Of a stretch of 64,000 nt of DNA, positions 44,291-56,656 are shown one piece after another; position 1 is the stretch's first letter, and each line of letters opens with the position of its first letter. The notes under the pieces are model-generated. The model was not told the DNA's origin. It made no database searches and worked only from the letters and a program-made list of their open reading frames with translations. The stretch is taken from NCBI GenBank assembly GCA_036346355.1, contig CM070576.1, positions 59,567,712-59,631,711 of the forward strand, written 5' to 3'. Origin of the DNA: Rhipidocladum racemiflorum (Eukaryota; Streptophyta; Magnoliopsida; Poales; Poaceae). A program made the position numbers and the translations under genes.

Positions 44291-46317
44291 ATCCCAAATA
44301 AATGATGACACCATAAATTCTAAACTCTTAAAAATAAAAAAAAAAACGAGAATTTAAAACTTAAGCTATCACTTATTTGAGATCCGTTACTGAAGAATCA
44401 CTGAACAAGGGAATATAATGAAATGCAAATAAGCAGATAAACAAAGAATAAATAGCAATTCCTCACCCTGGGCCTTGGCATTCTTTCTCGCCCAAACATA
44501 CTGACTCACCATCACCACCAACTCATTCTTATAATAGTTAAGATATTTGAAACAATGAATCAATTTAAGATGTGCGACTTTGTATTCTATATATTTAAAG
44601 TAATGAATCAATTCAAGGTGTTGGATTTGAAGTCTCGGTATATTTGGTATGGAAGTGTGGTAATCCTAGGATCCCTGCTAATTGCATGCACACGGGATAC
44701 ATGTTCTTTACCACGTCTTTTGCGGTGATAGATAGAGTTATTTTTATAAAAACATGTGTTAGGGGATAGACTTTAAAAAAATGTAGAGAGGATTTTATAT
44801 GCAGTGTTCACGTAGAATGGATCGTTGTCGAGGCCCGTGATTTGTTTATCTTTGGATTTTTCAGCCTTATCATTTCTGCATGTGCTGTTTTTGACATATA
44901 TCCTTTGGCAGTATGTCCGATCTCTTTCGAAGTCAGGTCACTTCAGTTTGGATATCCTTTATTTACGTACTTCAGTATATACTAATTTTTTTAAGAATCA
45001 ATATATACTGTATGGAGTTTCTTTTTCTAGGGTTGGATCGATAGACGCACACCCGACACCTCATGTGGTAGGCGATGCGCGCAGCGCCAGCGCGTTTATT
45101 TCTTAGCCAATTTAGCTGGAATGGACGAACTGTTTGGTCTCGTGTGGTTTTCGTAGGACCCCTGGGTGAAAAAAAATATCATGTCCAAGCGAAGCTGTTT
45201 TAAGCGAAAAATAATTGCAGGCTCAAATTCGCACAGATGATTTTAAGACAAAAGCGGCTTAACCTGATGAAGTATCATGCCACTTTTCGTGAGCTTAGCT
45301 GCCAACACTGTTTCACTTTAATTTTTGTCTAATAGGATGGAACTGTGGTTCAAAAAATTACCGGGTCACTTCGCTGTCCGCAGGTTCGTATTACCGAAAT
45401 CATCTTGAAAATCGCTCCCAATCCGGTAACGATTTTCTTAAAAAATTGCTCAAAAATTGTCAAAATCGAAGAGTTCCAAATTCAAACTTTTAGACAAAAA
45501 TCGGAAAATATCGATAATCGCGATATTTGCATCGATAATCAGCCGACCAATTAAACTTCCTCGTCGGTCGATTTTTGAGCGATTTTTGTTCGATATTTCT
45601 TGATAATTGCTCGATATGCTTCAATAATCGCAATATTTGTGTCGCATAATTTTTTTTGGATTTTTGAATCCAACCAATTTATCGACCGATATCTAATATC
45701 CTACCAGCTCGACAAGACAATTATTGCGATATTATAACCCTATTATATCTGGGAGGTTTGGAGCTCCCTCAAGCATCCACCTCACCTCCACCTTCTCTCT
45801 CCTCTATTTCACGAAAAGGTCCTCCGTTTCTTCGAAATTACGTATAGGTCCCTATGTGATTTTCTGTGAGAGGAAAAATAATTTTTCCGCTTCGCGTTTA
45901 GGTCCCTCATTTGGTATTTTACACAGAGAGCCCCCATTAAATGCGAATAGCGAACGAGCCCTTTTCTTATTTTTCAAAATAGCGTATAGGTCCAAAATTA
46001 TAACAAATAGGTCCCTATGCTTTACGTTCGGGTCCTTTCTCCGTTTTGCTCGGAAAAAAATGTTTTCGTGATCCGTTTTTCCTCCGGAGCATGGGAAAAA
46101 TGTTTTCGTTTACCGTTTTCTCTAAGAAAAAAAATTGAAAATCCGTTTTTCGCCCGTCGTTTATCCGTTTTTGTTGGAAAAAAATGGTTTCGTTTTTCGT
46201 TTTTCCTCCAGAGCATGGGAAAAATTGTTTTACGTCTTTTTTCCTCGTTTTCCTACGAAAAAAATGTTCCATGGTCCATTTTTTCTCCGGAAAAAAACAC
46301 AAATCCGTTTCCCGTTC
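44291..46317. other. Unassigned DNA between two outward-facing Helitron ends
   Basis: No gene recognised. 45340-45640 is rich in 'tcgat' / 'atcga' and 'gcgatattt' motifs. 45830-46010 repeats 'taggtccct' about four times. 46020-46310 repeats 'ccgtttt.c.tc..gagcatgg' blocks in alternating orientation. These fit non-coding Helitron or MITE interiors. Confidence 0.35.
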
Positions 46318-46340
46318 ACGCGCCGCGCGTACCATCCTAG
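46318..46340 (+). mobile_element. Helitron 3' terminus, plus strand
   Basis: A hairpin ACGCG-ccg-CGCGT (46318-46330) is followed 6 nt later by CTAG (46337-46340) and a T. This is the canonical Helitron 3' structure. The element would extend leftwards; the 5' end is not defined. Confidence 0.6.
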
Positions 46341-46909
46341 TTTGAACTATAATCAACGGCAAATTAAACCCTGGCTGTCCGTCTCAATTATCTGATTTTT
46401 GCCAAAGTGTTCCGTAAAAGGTGAAACCGTACAGCGACACAAGGTGATGGATCCAAAAGGAGCATTCGGAAAACCAATTGTTTCGGTCAATAGACAAAAC
46501 TATAGTCTAAAAAGCAAAGGTCGGCACGATGCCATATGGTCCTAACCTATGGGTCATTAGGGAAGAGAGGATAGCAAAAGAGGAAGACAGCCTTTGTACG
46601 GTGAGTTGACTTGTCCTCTTGCCCTGACAACAACTGCCACATTGCGCGTCACGGGCAAGCACGCACCTTATCGTATCCAAATCCACCCGGCTATATGCGT
46701 AGTAGATCTCTCTGATTACTCTGCTAATTGCTCTCACTAACACTACCAACCAGAAAGCCCATGAGAGGTGATATTATTATTATGCACACTTGGTATAATA
46801 TATACCAAAAGGACATTACCATTAGTTTTGAGGATGCGACTTGCCCCCATTCGTTTGTTTGGCTTCTTTATTCCCACTAAGTGTGGCAGTCCTGTGGGTC
46901 TATAACTTA
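46341..46909. other. Intergenic DNA left of gypsy copy 2
   Basis: No coding or repeat signature was recognised. Confidence 0.4.
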
Positions 46910-46914
46910 AGTAG

Positions 46915-47438
46915 TGTCGGTGTTTCGAGCACCGGCCAATGAATTTGTATAGGTAAGAGGGGGGTGCACGCTCCCTCTCCTCGACGACTTACTCGGGTGA
47001 GCACAAGATGTATCTTGGTTGGTGAATGTCCCTACTCGGTGTGGGTTTGATTGTATTGATTCCTTTGTTGTCAGTCGTCTTACATGCTCGCTCCTCCTAT
47101 TTATATGGCGAGGAGGAGGTTACTGTTGCTTGAAAAAGAAAAAGCGTGCTCTTAATTAAGCATGAGTGGCGGGCGATGAAGTGGCCATGGCTCCCCTTGC
47201 CTGCATGGTCGGGCGTAGTTCTTCTTGTCGCTCGTAGTAAATCACGAGATTGGGGACTTGTGCGGCTAGCGTCATCATTAAGCCCGACATTTAATCGATC
47301 GATCATAATAAAGGCTATCGCTTCTTGAGATTGTGACTTGGTAACAGTCATTCCTCGCCCGGTAGTGGCCAGGGCCAGAGCTGGCACAGTTCGGCCCATC
47401 GCTTTTGGGCGAGGAGTACCCATGGCACAGGTACCGTC
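46915..47438 (-). repeat. Gypsy copy 2, 3' LTR
   Basis: Starts TGTCGGTGTTTCGAGCACC and ends near 'gtaccgtc'. It corresponds to 56125-56651 and to both LTRs of copy 1. Confidence 0.85.
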
Positions 47439-47779
47439 GGTAACCAAGGCCCCGTGCGGTCGGAGAGGTGCCGGGGGTCTTGTTCCGTCTTAGTGATCTT
47501 AGTGATTAAACTTGGCTGATCGAGTCTCAGGCCAGATCTTGGCCTTCAGGTAGTGTAACCCCAGAAACCCAGGTGGTTGGAGAAGCGGTCGGGGTTTTCA
47601 GCCGGGTTTGGTCGGGAAGAGTCTTCGGCCAAGGGTCTTGTGGCGCTTCCAGATGGAGTCTTAACCAGGCCCCAGTGGTCGGAGAAGCGGTCGGGGTTTC
47701 GCTGCTTAGTCGTTGCTTTCGGTGTCGGGGAGGTCAGATCGCGGTATATATCTGTGCGAAGTCGTCTTGCGGTACTGTT

Positions 47780-48330
47780 GGGCCATACTGGCGAAGATAT
47801 GGCGCCGGAGTCGTCTTGCTTGAGCGTGATGGGCGATCATGCCCTGGCGAGCCGCGTGGCGTGTGGTATAGCCCTGGCGGGTCACGTGGCGCCCGGTCGT
47901 GCCTTGGTAGCCTATGTGATGGGCTAGCCATACTGGCGAGCACGTGGCGCCGGAGTTAGGCGGCGTAGCCGCTGATAAATTTTGATCGCCTGGCGAACCA
48001 CGTGGCGCCGGTCAGCCAGCCGGTAGCGCGATGAGCTGATATACTGGCGAGCACGTGGCGCCGGTCGAGCCGCCCAGCCTTGTAATGACTGAATCGCCAC
48101 TGGCGGACACGTGGCGCCGGTCGTGCGCCGGTAGCGCTTGTATATCGCCCTGGCGGACATGCGAACCAATGTTGTGCGATGCCTTGTATGATGGTGATCA
48201 TACTGGCGAACCACGTGGCGCCGGGTCGGCCGCCGGCGCGCGTGGCTGGTCGCATGCTGGCGGACCGTGGCGCCGGTCGTGCCTTGAGCCGTGATGGGCG
48301 TGAGTACTGGCGAACACGTGGTACTGAGTC
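47780..48330. repeat. GC-rich tandem array around 'cacgtggcgcc' (copy 2)
   Basis: Motif copies lie near 47797, 47882, 47939, 47998, 48049, 48106, 48209 and 48261, most spaced about 50-60 bp, more regular than in copy 1. Typical unit text is 'ctggcgagcacgtggcgccg'. Same position within the element as the 28780-29215 array. Confidence 0.78.
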
Positions 48331-49229
48331 CCGTCACTTTTTACGCCCCGTCGTGGTGGGGACGAGGAGGGTGAAAGCGCGCTTGCCTTAGCCGTTGGCT
48401 CGGCGGCGCTCTCGTGGGGCTACAAGCGAGTGATCCGAGGTGGAACACAGGCCCGCCATGAGGAGTCCCCTAGACAATCACGTAGCGGCGTCCGACCCCA
48501 CGAAGGCGATCCATAAAGAATCTTTCCTTACTCGATCCCGTATCGGACCAGATCGTTCGTTGATCAAAAGCGCGAGTTGCCCCGTCGGCAGGTTCAGCGG
48601 GAAAGCGTGAGTGTGATCGGGCGTGAGTTAAGGCGATTGGGTCGATCCGCCCGACCCAACTAGGGAGGCCGCTGGGAGCTTCGCCTTGTCCTCACCTCTT
48701 GCCCATTTTTCTTGTAGTGGATATCGTGCGCCGTTTCTTGCCTTAGGGACCACGGTCGGGCATTGGTCGGTGTGTGTATCACAAAGTTAGAAGTTGGGAA
48801 ATCGAGAGAGCGCTCAACCGTGGGAGGACTGTTCTGACCGATCGTGGTCGACCGGCTTGGCACTTCCTTTCTTCGCCAAGCACTACTTCGTAACTTGCGT
48901 AGCCGCGGGCGCAGGCGTAGTACTTTTGGTGGTTTGGCCGTCTTGGGAGGACAGGCGATTGGTTGTGACAACCCGACCCTTGCGGGCTCTTGTAGCCCCA
49001 GTGGGGCGGGGCGGTTTGTTCGTTACCGCCCGCGGCGCCACTTGAAGGAGTAATAGCGAGTGTGCAAGAAAGGTACTCACTTATCTTTCTTTATAGTGGC
49101 GAGTTTTGTTCAAGCGAATTAGCGGTGCCGGTTCCCAGCGTCGCTTGCTTCGGCGCCGGCTTCTCGCCATCGGCTTTGAAAAGTCGCGGTGCGTCATGAA
49201 TCTTTGGCGGGTATCGTAGCGTCGCTTCG

Positions 49230-50060
49230 TTTGGCCGGATCGCCTATAAATAGGCGGGAGGTGGGACTTCGTTCGGCGTTGAGGCCAATGTCCGACTTGC
49301 TTTTATAGGTGCCTCGCTCTCTCATTCCGTTCTAAGGATGAGAACCGCCCGATCGATAGAGATCGCCAGGACTCCTTCAGAGCGGAGGATGAGGAGGAGT
49401 TAGGCGGCAGTGGCCGATCTTATGGCGGCGGCCGTCGGACAGCGGGATTGGTAGGGCTGGAGGCGGGAGGCGGAGGAGGAGGAGCGAGCGGGCGACAAAC
49501 GCGATCGTCGGAGTTGAGGAACCGCCGCCTTGCTGGCGCTGAGCAATTGGGGGAAGCGGGCGCCGTCCTCAGCGCTCCTTCTCCTTAGGGGAGCACAGAG
49601 TCGGCCGCGACATCTAGGCTTTGCGACGGCCGTCTTTTGCCCGATCGCCCGATCGTCTTTGCCAGTACTCTTCTCCGACAGTGGTCCCCACATGTCGGAC
49701 TCCAAGCTCCCCGGAACCATAGAGGTCACACTGAAGGGCGAGAAGGCTACTTCTTGAAGGTGCGTCGGCGGATCGGGGCTCTCTGCTGCGGGTTTGGCGC
49801 GACGGCTATTTTTCTTTGTGCGTCGCGGCAAAATTGTGCGAAAAAGCTGAAGCTGTGTTTGGAGAGGACGATAAGTCAGGAGATCAACTGTCGGTTGTGG
49901 AAGACCCTTAAGCGAGGAAAAGTTTTTCTTGGTTTTAGACTTTCTTGTTTCCAAAGAATGTAAATGCGTTGAATTGGAAGAAAATAAAGGTGTTGAGTTT
50001 TACATGTATTTTCGCTATTTTTCGGTTTGTTCTTTGGTAAGAAATGCGGGGTCATGGTTC
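49230..50060 (+). other. Antisense TATA-bearing unit in gypsy copy 2
   Basis: 'cgcctataaataggcg' (TATAAATA at 49245-49252) is followed by sequence colinear with 30105-30860 of copy 1, including 'aaggatgagaacc', 'gatgaggaggagtt' and the 'tttagactttcttgtttc' block. The initiator codon used in copy 1 is not preserved here. Confidence 0.35.
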
Positions 50061-50879
50061 TTGGAGTGCAGTGAGGACCAGCGGGCCGATGATCGACATG
50101 TTCGGCGTTTTAGAAAAAGTAGGAAAAAGCAGGTTTTAAGCGGCGTTAGTTCCCAGGGCAACGAATACCATCTGATTCATGTCTCTTTTTCCTTGGCGAG
50201 ATACCACGCCATAGCCTTGACGTGGGCGTGGGCGTGATACTTTCGGGTTGGAAAAAGAAAAAAAAACCGATTGATCAGAGCGGATACAGCGGTTGAGCAG
50301 GTGTCGACAGTGGAAAAATGCTACGCGTAGGCCGGTAAAAGGTAGACATGGTAATGGCGAGGTAGAAAAAAGGGCTAAGGTAGAATCGTCTTAGCTTTTC
50401 AATGTTCGGCGTTTGACAAGATGTTGCCGTCGGGATCCTTGGCCGGTAAGTGCAGTCGAAGGACCTCTACTCTGATGAAGGGACCCTCCCAAGGAGGAGA
50501 GCTTGTGCTTGCCTTTGTTGGGTGAACTGGCGCTGAACCGGGTCGCTGTGTTGAGCAGCTGCGCCCTCTAACCTTGCGGTCGTGGTAGCGTCGCGATGTC
50601 TGCTGGTATTTGGGTGGCGAGCAGCGGCGACATCTCGCGCTTCATCGAGCCGGTCGGCAGCGTCTTGCGGGACTCGAGCCCGGGTCTCGAAGGCTGTGAA
50701 CCTTTGGGGCGCCGTAGTCAAGTCGGTCGATAAGATGGCCACTGCTCGAATGCCAGGAAGAGCGGCGTGAACCGATCGGCCAGGGTCGGTGGTCCGTAAG
50801 CTCCAAAGTGCGAGTACCTCGGTACGCCCAGCGTCCGCGTACTTCTTGATCGATCGAAGATTCGCGGTTTGAGCTATGG

Positions 50880-51471
50880 AGGATCGGGCCGTTCGCGGCG
50901 TTCGACTTGGCGTTGCTCGTGGGTGGCGGCGGCAGCCCAATCAGCGGATCTTTGAAATTGTCGCGAGCTCGAAACTCCTTTCAGTGGTGCGTCCGTTGTC
51001 GGTGATGATGGAGTTCGGGACTCCCAAGCCGGTGAAGCGATGTGCGGATGAAGTCCGCCGCTGTGAAGTGATTGTTGTGATCGGCAGCTATCCACTTGGT
51101 GAACTTGTCGCAACCAGCAGTGGGTGAAGCCCGGGCGCTTTCTTGAAGGGCAGAGCGGATCGAGTCCCCAAGCGAAGGAGCCATGTGATAGGGATCGTTT
51201 GGAGGGCTTCTTGGCGGGAGGTGAGTTTGCGGCGAAGAATTGGCACCCTTCGCACGTCGGATGATTTGCACGGAGTCGGCCCGCGGTCGGCCGAGTGAAA
51301 ACCATGTCGGAAGGCTTTCGAGCCAGGCCGTGACCAGTGGTGTCGCCAAACCCCGCCGTGGATGTCGGCGGGTAGCTCTCTTCCTTGGTCGGTGGGACAC
51401 ATACGGAGGATCGGGAGGAGCTCCTTGTAAGTCGATTCTTGCGTCAGGTCTGAAGAGATTTTGCCGACCAA
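50880..51471 (-). pseudogene. Gypsy integrase remnant, copy 2
   Basis: DKFTKWIAADHNNHFTAADF followed by RTSLHRLGSPELHHH matches the central integrase region of gypsy elements (D...FGxP...D). Frame changes interrupt it on both sides. Confidence 0.72.
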
Positions 51472-51825
51472 GCGGCGGCGGGCCTCGATTTAGTCGTCGG
51501 AGAGGAAGTCCGTCGATTGACCGTCGATGAAGGATTCCTCCAATCGGTGCTGGTCGTCGGGGCGTTGCAACCCGGCTCGACCAGCTTTCGGCCTTTGTCG
51601 GGTTAAACTTGGCCCGTCGTCACGAGCGTCGGTCGGGATGGGCGCTTGGTGTAGGTCGAGGCGAAAATTCCGGCGGGGCCGGCCCTCTGCGGGCGGACCC
51701 GGCCAGGTGATGGCCTCTCCGTTGTTCCGTCTGTAGCTATGATGGAGCTCAAATCCTTTGAACTTTGCTCGATTTGCGTACCTCGTGATGAGCCGCCATC
51801 CGATCGTCGCGAGGTTCTGCGACCT

Positions 51826-52640
51826 TCATGACTTGATCGGCGGCCAGTTTTGAGTCGCCATGCACGCGCTCCCGCTTGAGCTCAGTCGGCGTCTGAACCC
51901 GATAACGAGGGCCTCATACTCGGCGTTGTTAGTTGCGTCGAAAAGTAGCGGATGGCGTGCGAAGCTTGTTCCCAAGTGGTGAAAGAATGGCGACCCGGCC
52001 CGGCTCCGTTTTGGTGAAGGACCCGTCGAAGTACATCGTCCGATGCTCGGGGTCTTGGCCCGCGGAGAGTGGGGCACTGGGCTTGATCCCTTTCGGCGGC
52101 GAAGTCGGCTAGAACTTAATTTTATGGCGGTCAGGGGACATAGGATATGTCATGCCCGTTGAGCTCGAGTGCCCACTTGGCAATTCTTAGGAGGCGTCAG
52201 CGGTTATGGATGACCTCGCGGTGGTAGGGAAGTTACCCACGAAGCGTGGTCTTTGGTTGAAGTAGTGTACCCGGCTTCCTTTTGTGATCGAGGCTGCGTA
52301 GAGCATCTTACGGATCTGTGGGTACCGTGCCTTGGACTCGGAGAAGTGCGCCGCTAATAAAGTAGGGCCGGCGCTTTGGATCTTAAGGACCAGCCCTTCT
52401 TACCTTTCGCTCGCGACAAGTACCCGAATCTTGTGACCTGGGTAAATGGCGGCAATGTAAATGTAGAGGCTCTTGGCGCCAGGCGACCCGGCAGCCTTTG
52501 GAGAGGTGGTCGAGGAAGACCTTGGTAGCGTCGGCGTCCTGAGCCTCGCCGTCCGGTGAAGTGATGGTTCCTCGGGGAGTTTGTATAAAGGGCAAGCCCG
52601 CGTTCGCCGAGCGGGGCGTGAAGCGACTTCGAGGCCGCTA
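51826..52640 (-). pseudogene. Gypsy RNase H regions, copy 2
   Basis: 51826-52077 contains FDATNNAEYEALVIGFRR, the RNase H-like fold with the NNxAEYxA signature. 52380-52640 carries the RT-linked RNase H (FLDHLSKG, LYKLPEEP) in shifting frames. Confidence 0.75.
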
Positions 52641-53190
52641 GGCATCCGTCGACCTTTAGGCCCCTTTGAGGTTCTTGATCGGCTCCATCCTTAAGATGCG
52701 GAGATCTTGTCTCGGCTAGCCGATGCGCTTCGGAGATGATGAAGCCGGTAGCTTCCTTAGGGTACCCAGCATTTCTCGGGGTTGGGCTTGATCGCGGAAC
52801 CGTCGGAGGGTTCGCGAAAGTCTCCTCGGTCGGCGATGATGTCGGTCTTCTGGTCTTGACAGCGATGTAAATCGACATCGCCTCGACATTGCGGCCCGAT
52901 CACGGTCGGAAGGCGGTCTGCATACATCTTTGGTATGTAGCCCCAGCGTTCTTCGAGGCCAAGCGGCATTGTCACGTGCGAGCGAACCGTGCGGGTGATG
53001 AAGGAAGTCGTGGTGACGGTCGTCTTCTTTCATCGCGATGCAGTGGTACCCTGAGTAGGCATCCGAGAAGGGCGAGGATTAGCACCTGCGGTGGAGTCTA
53101 CCATTTAGTCGATGCGAGGCGAGAGGAATGGATCTTCGGACATGCCTTGTTGAGGCTTGTGTAGTCGACACACATTCTCCATTTCCCGAT
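52641..53190 (-). pseudogene. Gypsy reverse transcriptase remnant, copy 2
   Basis: Colinear with 33501-34022. Readable pieces are MKEDDRHHDFLHHPHG (palm start, frameshifted) and FIISEAHRL (thumb). The stretch matching FPDAYSGYHQIAM is frameshifted. Confidence 0.75.
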
Positions 53191-53675
53191 CTTCTTTTTT
53201 ACAAGCACGGGGTTTGCTAGCCATTCGGGGTGGCGAACTTCTTTGATGAACCTGCGGCCAGAGCTTGGCTATTTCCTCCCCCTATGGCCACGCTTTCCTT
53301 ACGTCGAAGCGGCGCGAGGCCATTTGGCGTAGTCCTGAACCAGTAGGATGTTCGAGTGCTCGGCGACTTCCTCAGGGATCGGCATGTCGGAGGAGCTTCC
53401 ATGCGAAGCGTCAGTTGGCGCGGAGGAAGTGTGGCGGCGCTTTCCTATTTGGGGAGCGTGGTCCCGATCCAGCGGTTTGGTGGGTCCTCACAGGGTCGAC
53501 CTCGATCGTCTTCGTGTCCTCGGCGGACTTGAAGGAGCGGTCGGACTTACTAAGTCGGGAAGCGGACTCGGGATCTTAGCTCGGAGGCGAGCGATGTGAA
53601 TCTGACGACCGCGAGGCCAACTTCATAGCTGTCTTTCGCGGCCGTGGCTGGCTGGAAAAACAGCGATTCTGATGA

Positions 53676-54110
53676 TCACCCATGCGGCCGGGCATCTTGA
53701 CCGGTAGGTGTAGTTAGGGGATCGCCATGAACTTCAGCGTAGCATGGTCTCCCCCCAGGATGGCGTGGTAGGGCCGGGAAAATCCACGACCTCGAAGGTG
53801 AGGGTCTCGGTGCGGAAGTTAAGCAGGGCTCCCGAGCGTGGCGGGCAGGTCGACTGTCAGGCGGGTGGGCTGCGGCCGAGCAGCGCCGTGAAAGGGTGCT
53901 CTGCTTGAGTCGAAGGCTCGGCGGGGGATCCCCATGGCGTCGAGGTCTCAACGTAAAGGATGTTGAGGCTGCTGCCGTCCATGAGCACCAATCGGCGCTT
54001 TGTTCCCACGATGGGGTCAGCCAGCGGCAGTGCCTCACTGGTTGCGGGGCGTGGTCGGGGTGGTCGGCCGATCCAAGGTGATCGGGGACTCGGAGCCACG
54101 AAGGTATTTG
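53676..54110 (-). pseudogene. Gypsy protease remnant, copy 2
   Basis: LADPIVGTKRRLVLMDGSS followed by LNILYVET is the aspartic protease active-site region (D-G-S-S), read at about 53990-54050. A frameshift follows. Confidence 0.8.
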
Positions 54111-54149
54111 AAATGCTGTTTGGGCTTGCCCGCGAACACCTCTCGGCGA

Positions 54150-55104
54150 GGTGAGCTTGGCGCCTCGTCGGCGTAACTTGCAGGTCCGCCGAAGATCATG
54201 AGGCAACCGTCGGTCTCGGGGAAGCCGTGCCTCCCGATCTCGGTGGTCGGCGCAGAGTCTTGCCTCTTTCCTTTGCCCGTGGCGTCGTGGGGGTTCGGAA
54301 AGAAGCGCTTCAGGACCGCGGTCCGATACTTGTGCACGGCCAGGTATCGTGGTTCGGACCACGTACTCTCCATGGCTTCGAAGTGGTCGGGGGTTCTTGC
54401 GGCCTTGCGGCTTTCGGCCCAGTCGGCCCGGCCATAACCAGGCGGTCCTCGCGGACCTGTTTGCCGTGGCGCTTTCGCTTGTCGGGCGGTCGGAGGAGAG
54501 CTGGAGCTCGGCGCCGATCCTAACCCGACCTCCCCTTTGTCGAATGACATCACGGCCTCCTCGCAGGCGTGGTTAGTGGCAATGTCGAGGAGTTCTTTGG
54601 TAGTCTGGGCCGCTACCATTTATGGACGAGGTCTTGGAAGTGGTGCCGTAGATGAATGCCCCCGCGACATGTCGCGGATGTCGGGGAGCTCGTTACCTTC
54701 TTTGGGAAAAGCGTCGGATGTAGTCCGGAGGTTTTCCTGTTTCTTGTTCGACTTTCAGGTCGAATTCCACTGGTGAGCTTGTAGGTGCCCTGGAAGTTGC
54801 CAGCGAAGTGGTGTAGTCGGCGATCCGGATGATGTTGGCGGGCAGAATTCGAGCCATGCCGGTGAGTCCAGCCAAGTAGATGGGGAGGTATTGGATGACA
54901 AAGTAGTCGCTCCCACCGCCCGGCATCTGGCCGGTAATCCTCGACCACACCTTGGGTTTGTAGCCCTGTGTACTTAGCTATGTTGGCCGGCGCCGGAATG
55001 GCGAGGAAGCTGTGCGGCTGCGAATCCTGACGAAACGCGGTGGCGGGGCCATCGAGGGCTCGGGACTGCTGATCACGCCTTGCGCGGGCCTTTGTCGGCG
55101 GCAT
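54150..55104 (-). pseudogene. Gypsy gag remnant, copy 2
   Basis: Readable blocks are DYFVIQYLPIYLAGLTGMAR and HHFAGNFQGTYKL (54613-54950), then degenerate C-terminal sequence. They match gag of copy 1. Confidence 0.78.
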
Positions 55105-56103
55105 CTGGCCGGGTCGGTCGTTCGTTCTTCGTGTTTGGAGGGTGGTGCTGGCGTCGCGTTAATCCCCCAAGCGTTGGTGCCAGTCTTGCGATGCTGAGGT
55201 TGTCGGAAGGTAGCGCTGCCCTTGTTCCGCTCAGCGGCCTCGGTGGCGTAGCGTTGGCGCGGAGCCATCCGGCGTCGAGCAGCTGCGATCGTGGCCATCA
55301 CAGCGTCGCTCTTGTGACGCTCGCTCCACCAGGCCGGAGATTACGGTGGTAGCCCTGAGCTGCCGAGATCGTCTGGCTTTCGGGAATGCAGCGGAGGCGG
55401 CATTCTTCTTCTGGCGATGTTTTGGCGTGGGAAAAAGCGATGAATCGTCAGTCCCCTAGCCCGGTGGTGAGTGGACACAGCGTCTTGTGGCCAGTGTATG
55501 ACCTTGAGAGTGGAAGCGTGAGGCGGGGCTGCTCAGTCGGCTGGAGCTTGTCGAGCTCGGCCTTTTGAGCCTCGGCTCGCGTTGCGTGAAGGTCGGCGCG
55601 GCGGCGCACGGTGATCCTCTCGGTGTGTTAGCGGAGAGTCTTGGCGTGGCGAAGATGCGGCGCTTTGCCCGGCGGTGTCGAGGAATCGTGATAAGCGTGG
55701 TACATTCTTGTCTCTTCCTCGCATTAGAGCCGTGGTCGGAGAGGATTGTCAAGTGGTGGTCGTCGGTGCGTGGCCGACCATTGCCGCAGCGAGTCGCGGC
55801 CAGTCGGCCGCGCTCGATGCCTCGCGCATCGGCAGGGTGATGGGGCCTCTGGCGTGCTTGGCGTCGGGGTCAGCGCGGGAACCTCAAGCCGAAGGTCTCT
55901 GAAAGCGGCCAGTGAAGCGTCGAGGGTCCTCGGTGGACACTTGGCGCCAGGAGTATGGCGAGGGCGATCACTATCTGTCCCGCCCGTAGGTGGTAGCGAA
56001 GTCGAGGAGCGAAAGCGGATCGGCGCTATCGGCATGGTGATGTCGGAGAAGAAAGGGAACCGTCGAGGAAGCTAAGCGGAAAATGGCGACAACGTCGTGC
56101 AGA

Positions 56104-56651
56104 GCCCCTACAGCGCGCCAAGCTAGCCGGTGTTTCGAGCAAGGCCAATAATTTGTATAGGTAAGAGGGTGCAGCTCCCTCTCCTCGGCGACTTACTCGG
56201 GTGAGCACAAGATGTATCTTGGTTGAGTGAATGTCCCACTACTCGATGTAGGTTTGATTGTATTGATTCCTTTGTTGTCAGTCGTCTTACATGCTCGCTC
56301 CCTCCCCTTTATATAGGCGGAGGGAGGTTACCTGTGTTGCTTGAAAAAAGAAAAATTTGCGTGCTCTTAGTCGCCGCGAAGTGGCGGTGATGGGAGGTGT
56401 GGCGGCAGGCTCCTTGCCTGTGTCGGCGTAGTTCTTCGTCGCTCGTAGGTAAATCACGAGTTGGGGACTTGTGCGGCTATGCGTCATCATTACGGCCGAC
56501 ATTTAATCGATCGATCGCCAATAAAGGCTGTCGCTTCTTGAAGTTGACTTGACTTGGTCATTCCTCGCCCGGTAGGCCGGGCTGGCCAGCTGGATTCGGC
56601 CCATGCGCTTTTTTGGGCCGCTGGGGGTACCCATGGCCTGGGTACCCGTCA
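56104..56651 (-). repeat. Gypsy copy 2, 5' LTR and primer-binding site
   Basis: The LTR spans about 56125-56651. The primer-binding site on the minus strand (56104-56121) reads TTGGCGCGCTGTAGGGGC, one base longer than in copy 1. Confidence 0.8.
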
Positions 56652-56656
56652 AGTAG

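Larger units (their letters stand above)
46915..56651 (-). mobile_element. Ty3/gypsy LTR retrotransposon, copy 2
   Basis: 9737 bp, flanked by the exact 5-bp duplication AGTAG (46910-46914 and 56652-56656), with the same ends and layout as copy 1. The two copies are colinear from LTR to LTR but differ by very many 1-5 bp indels. Domain remnants on the minus strand run gag, protease, RT, RNase H, integrase. The different TSDs show independent insertions, not a segmental duplication. Confidence 0.92.

Noticed and set aside
27749..56651. The two gypsy blocks as one large segmental duplication
   Set aside because: Each has its own 5-bp TSD (CGTCA and AGTAG) and homology ends exactly at the LTR termini, so they are separate insertions.
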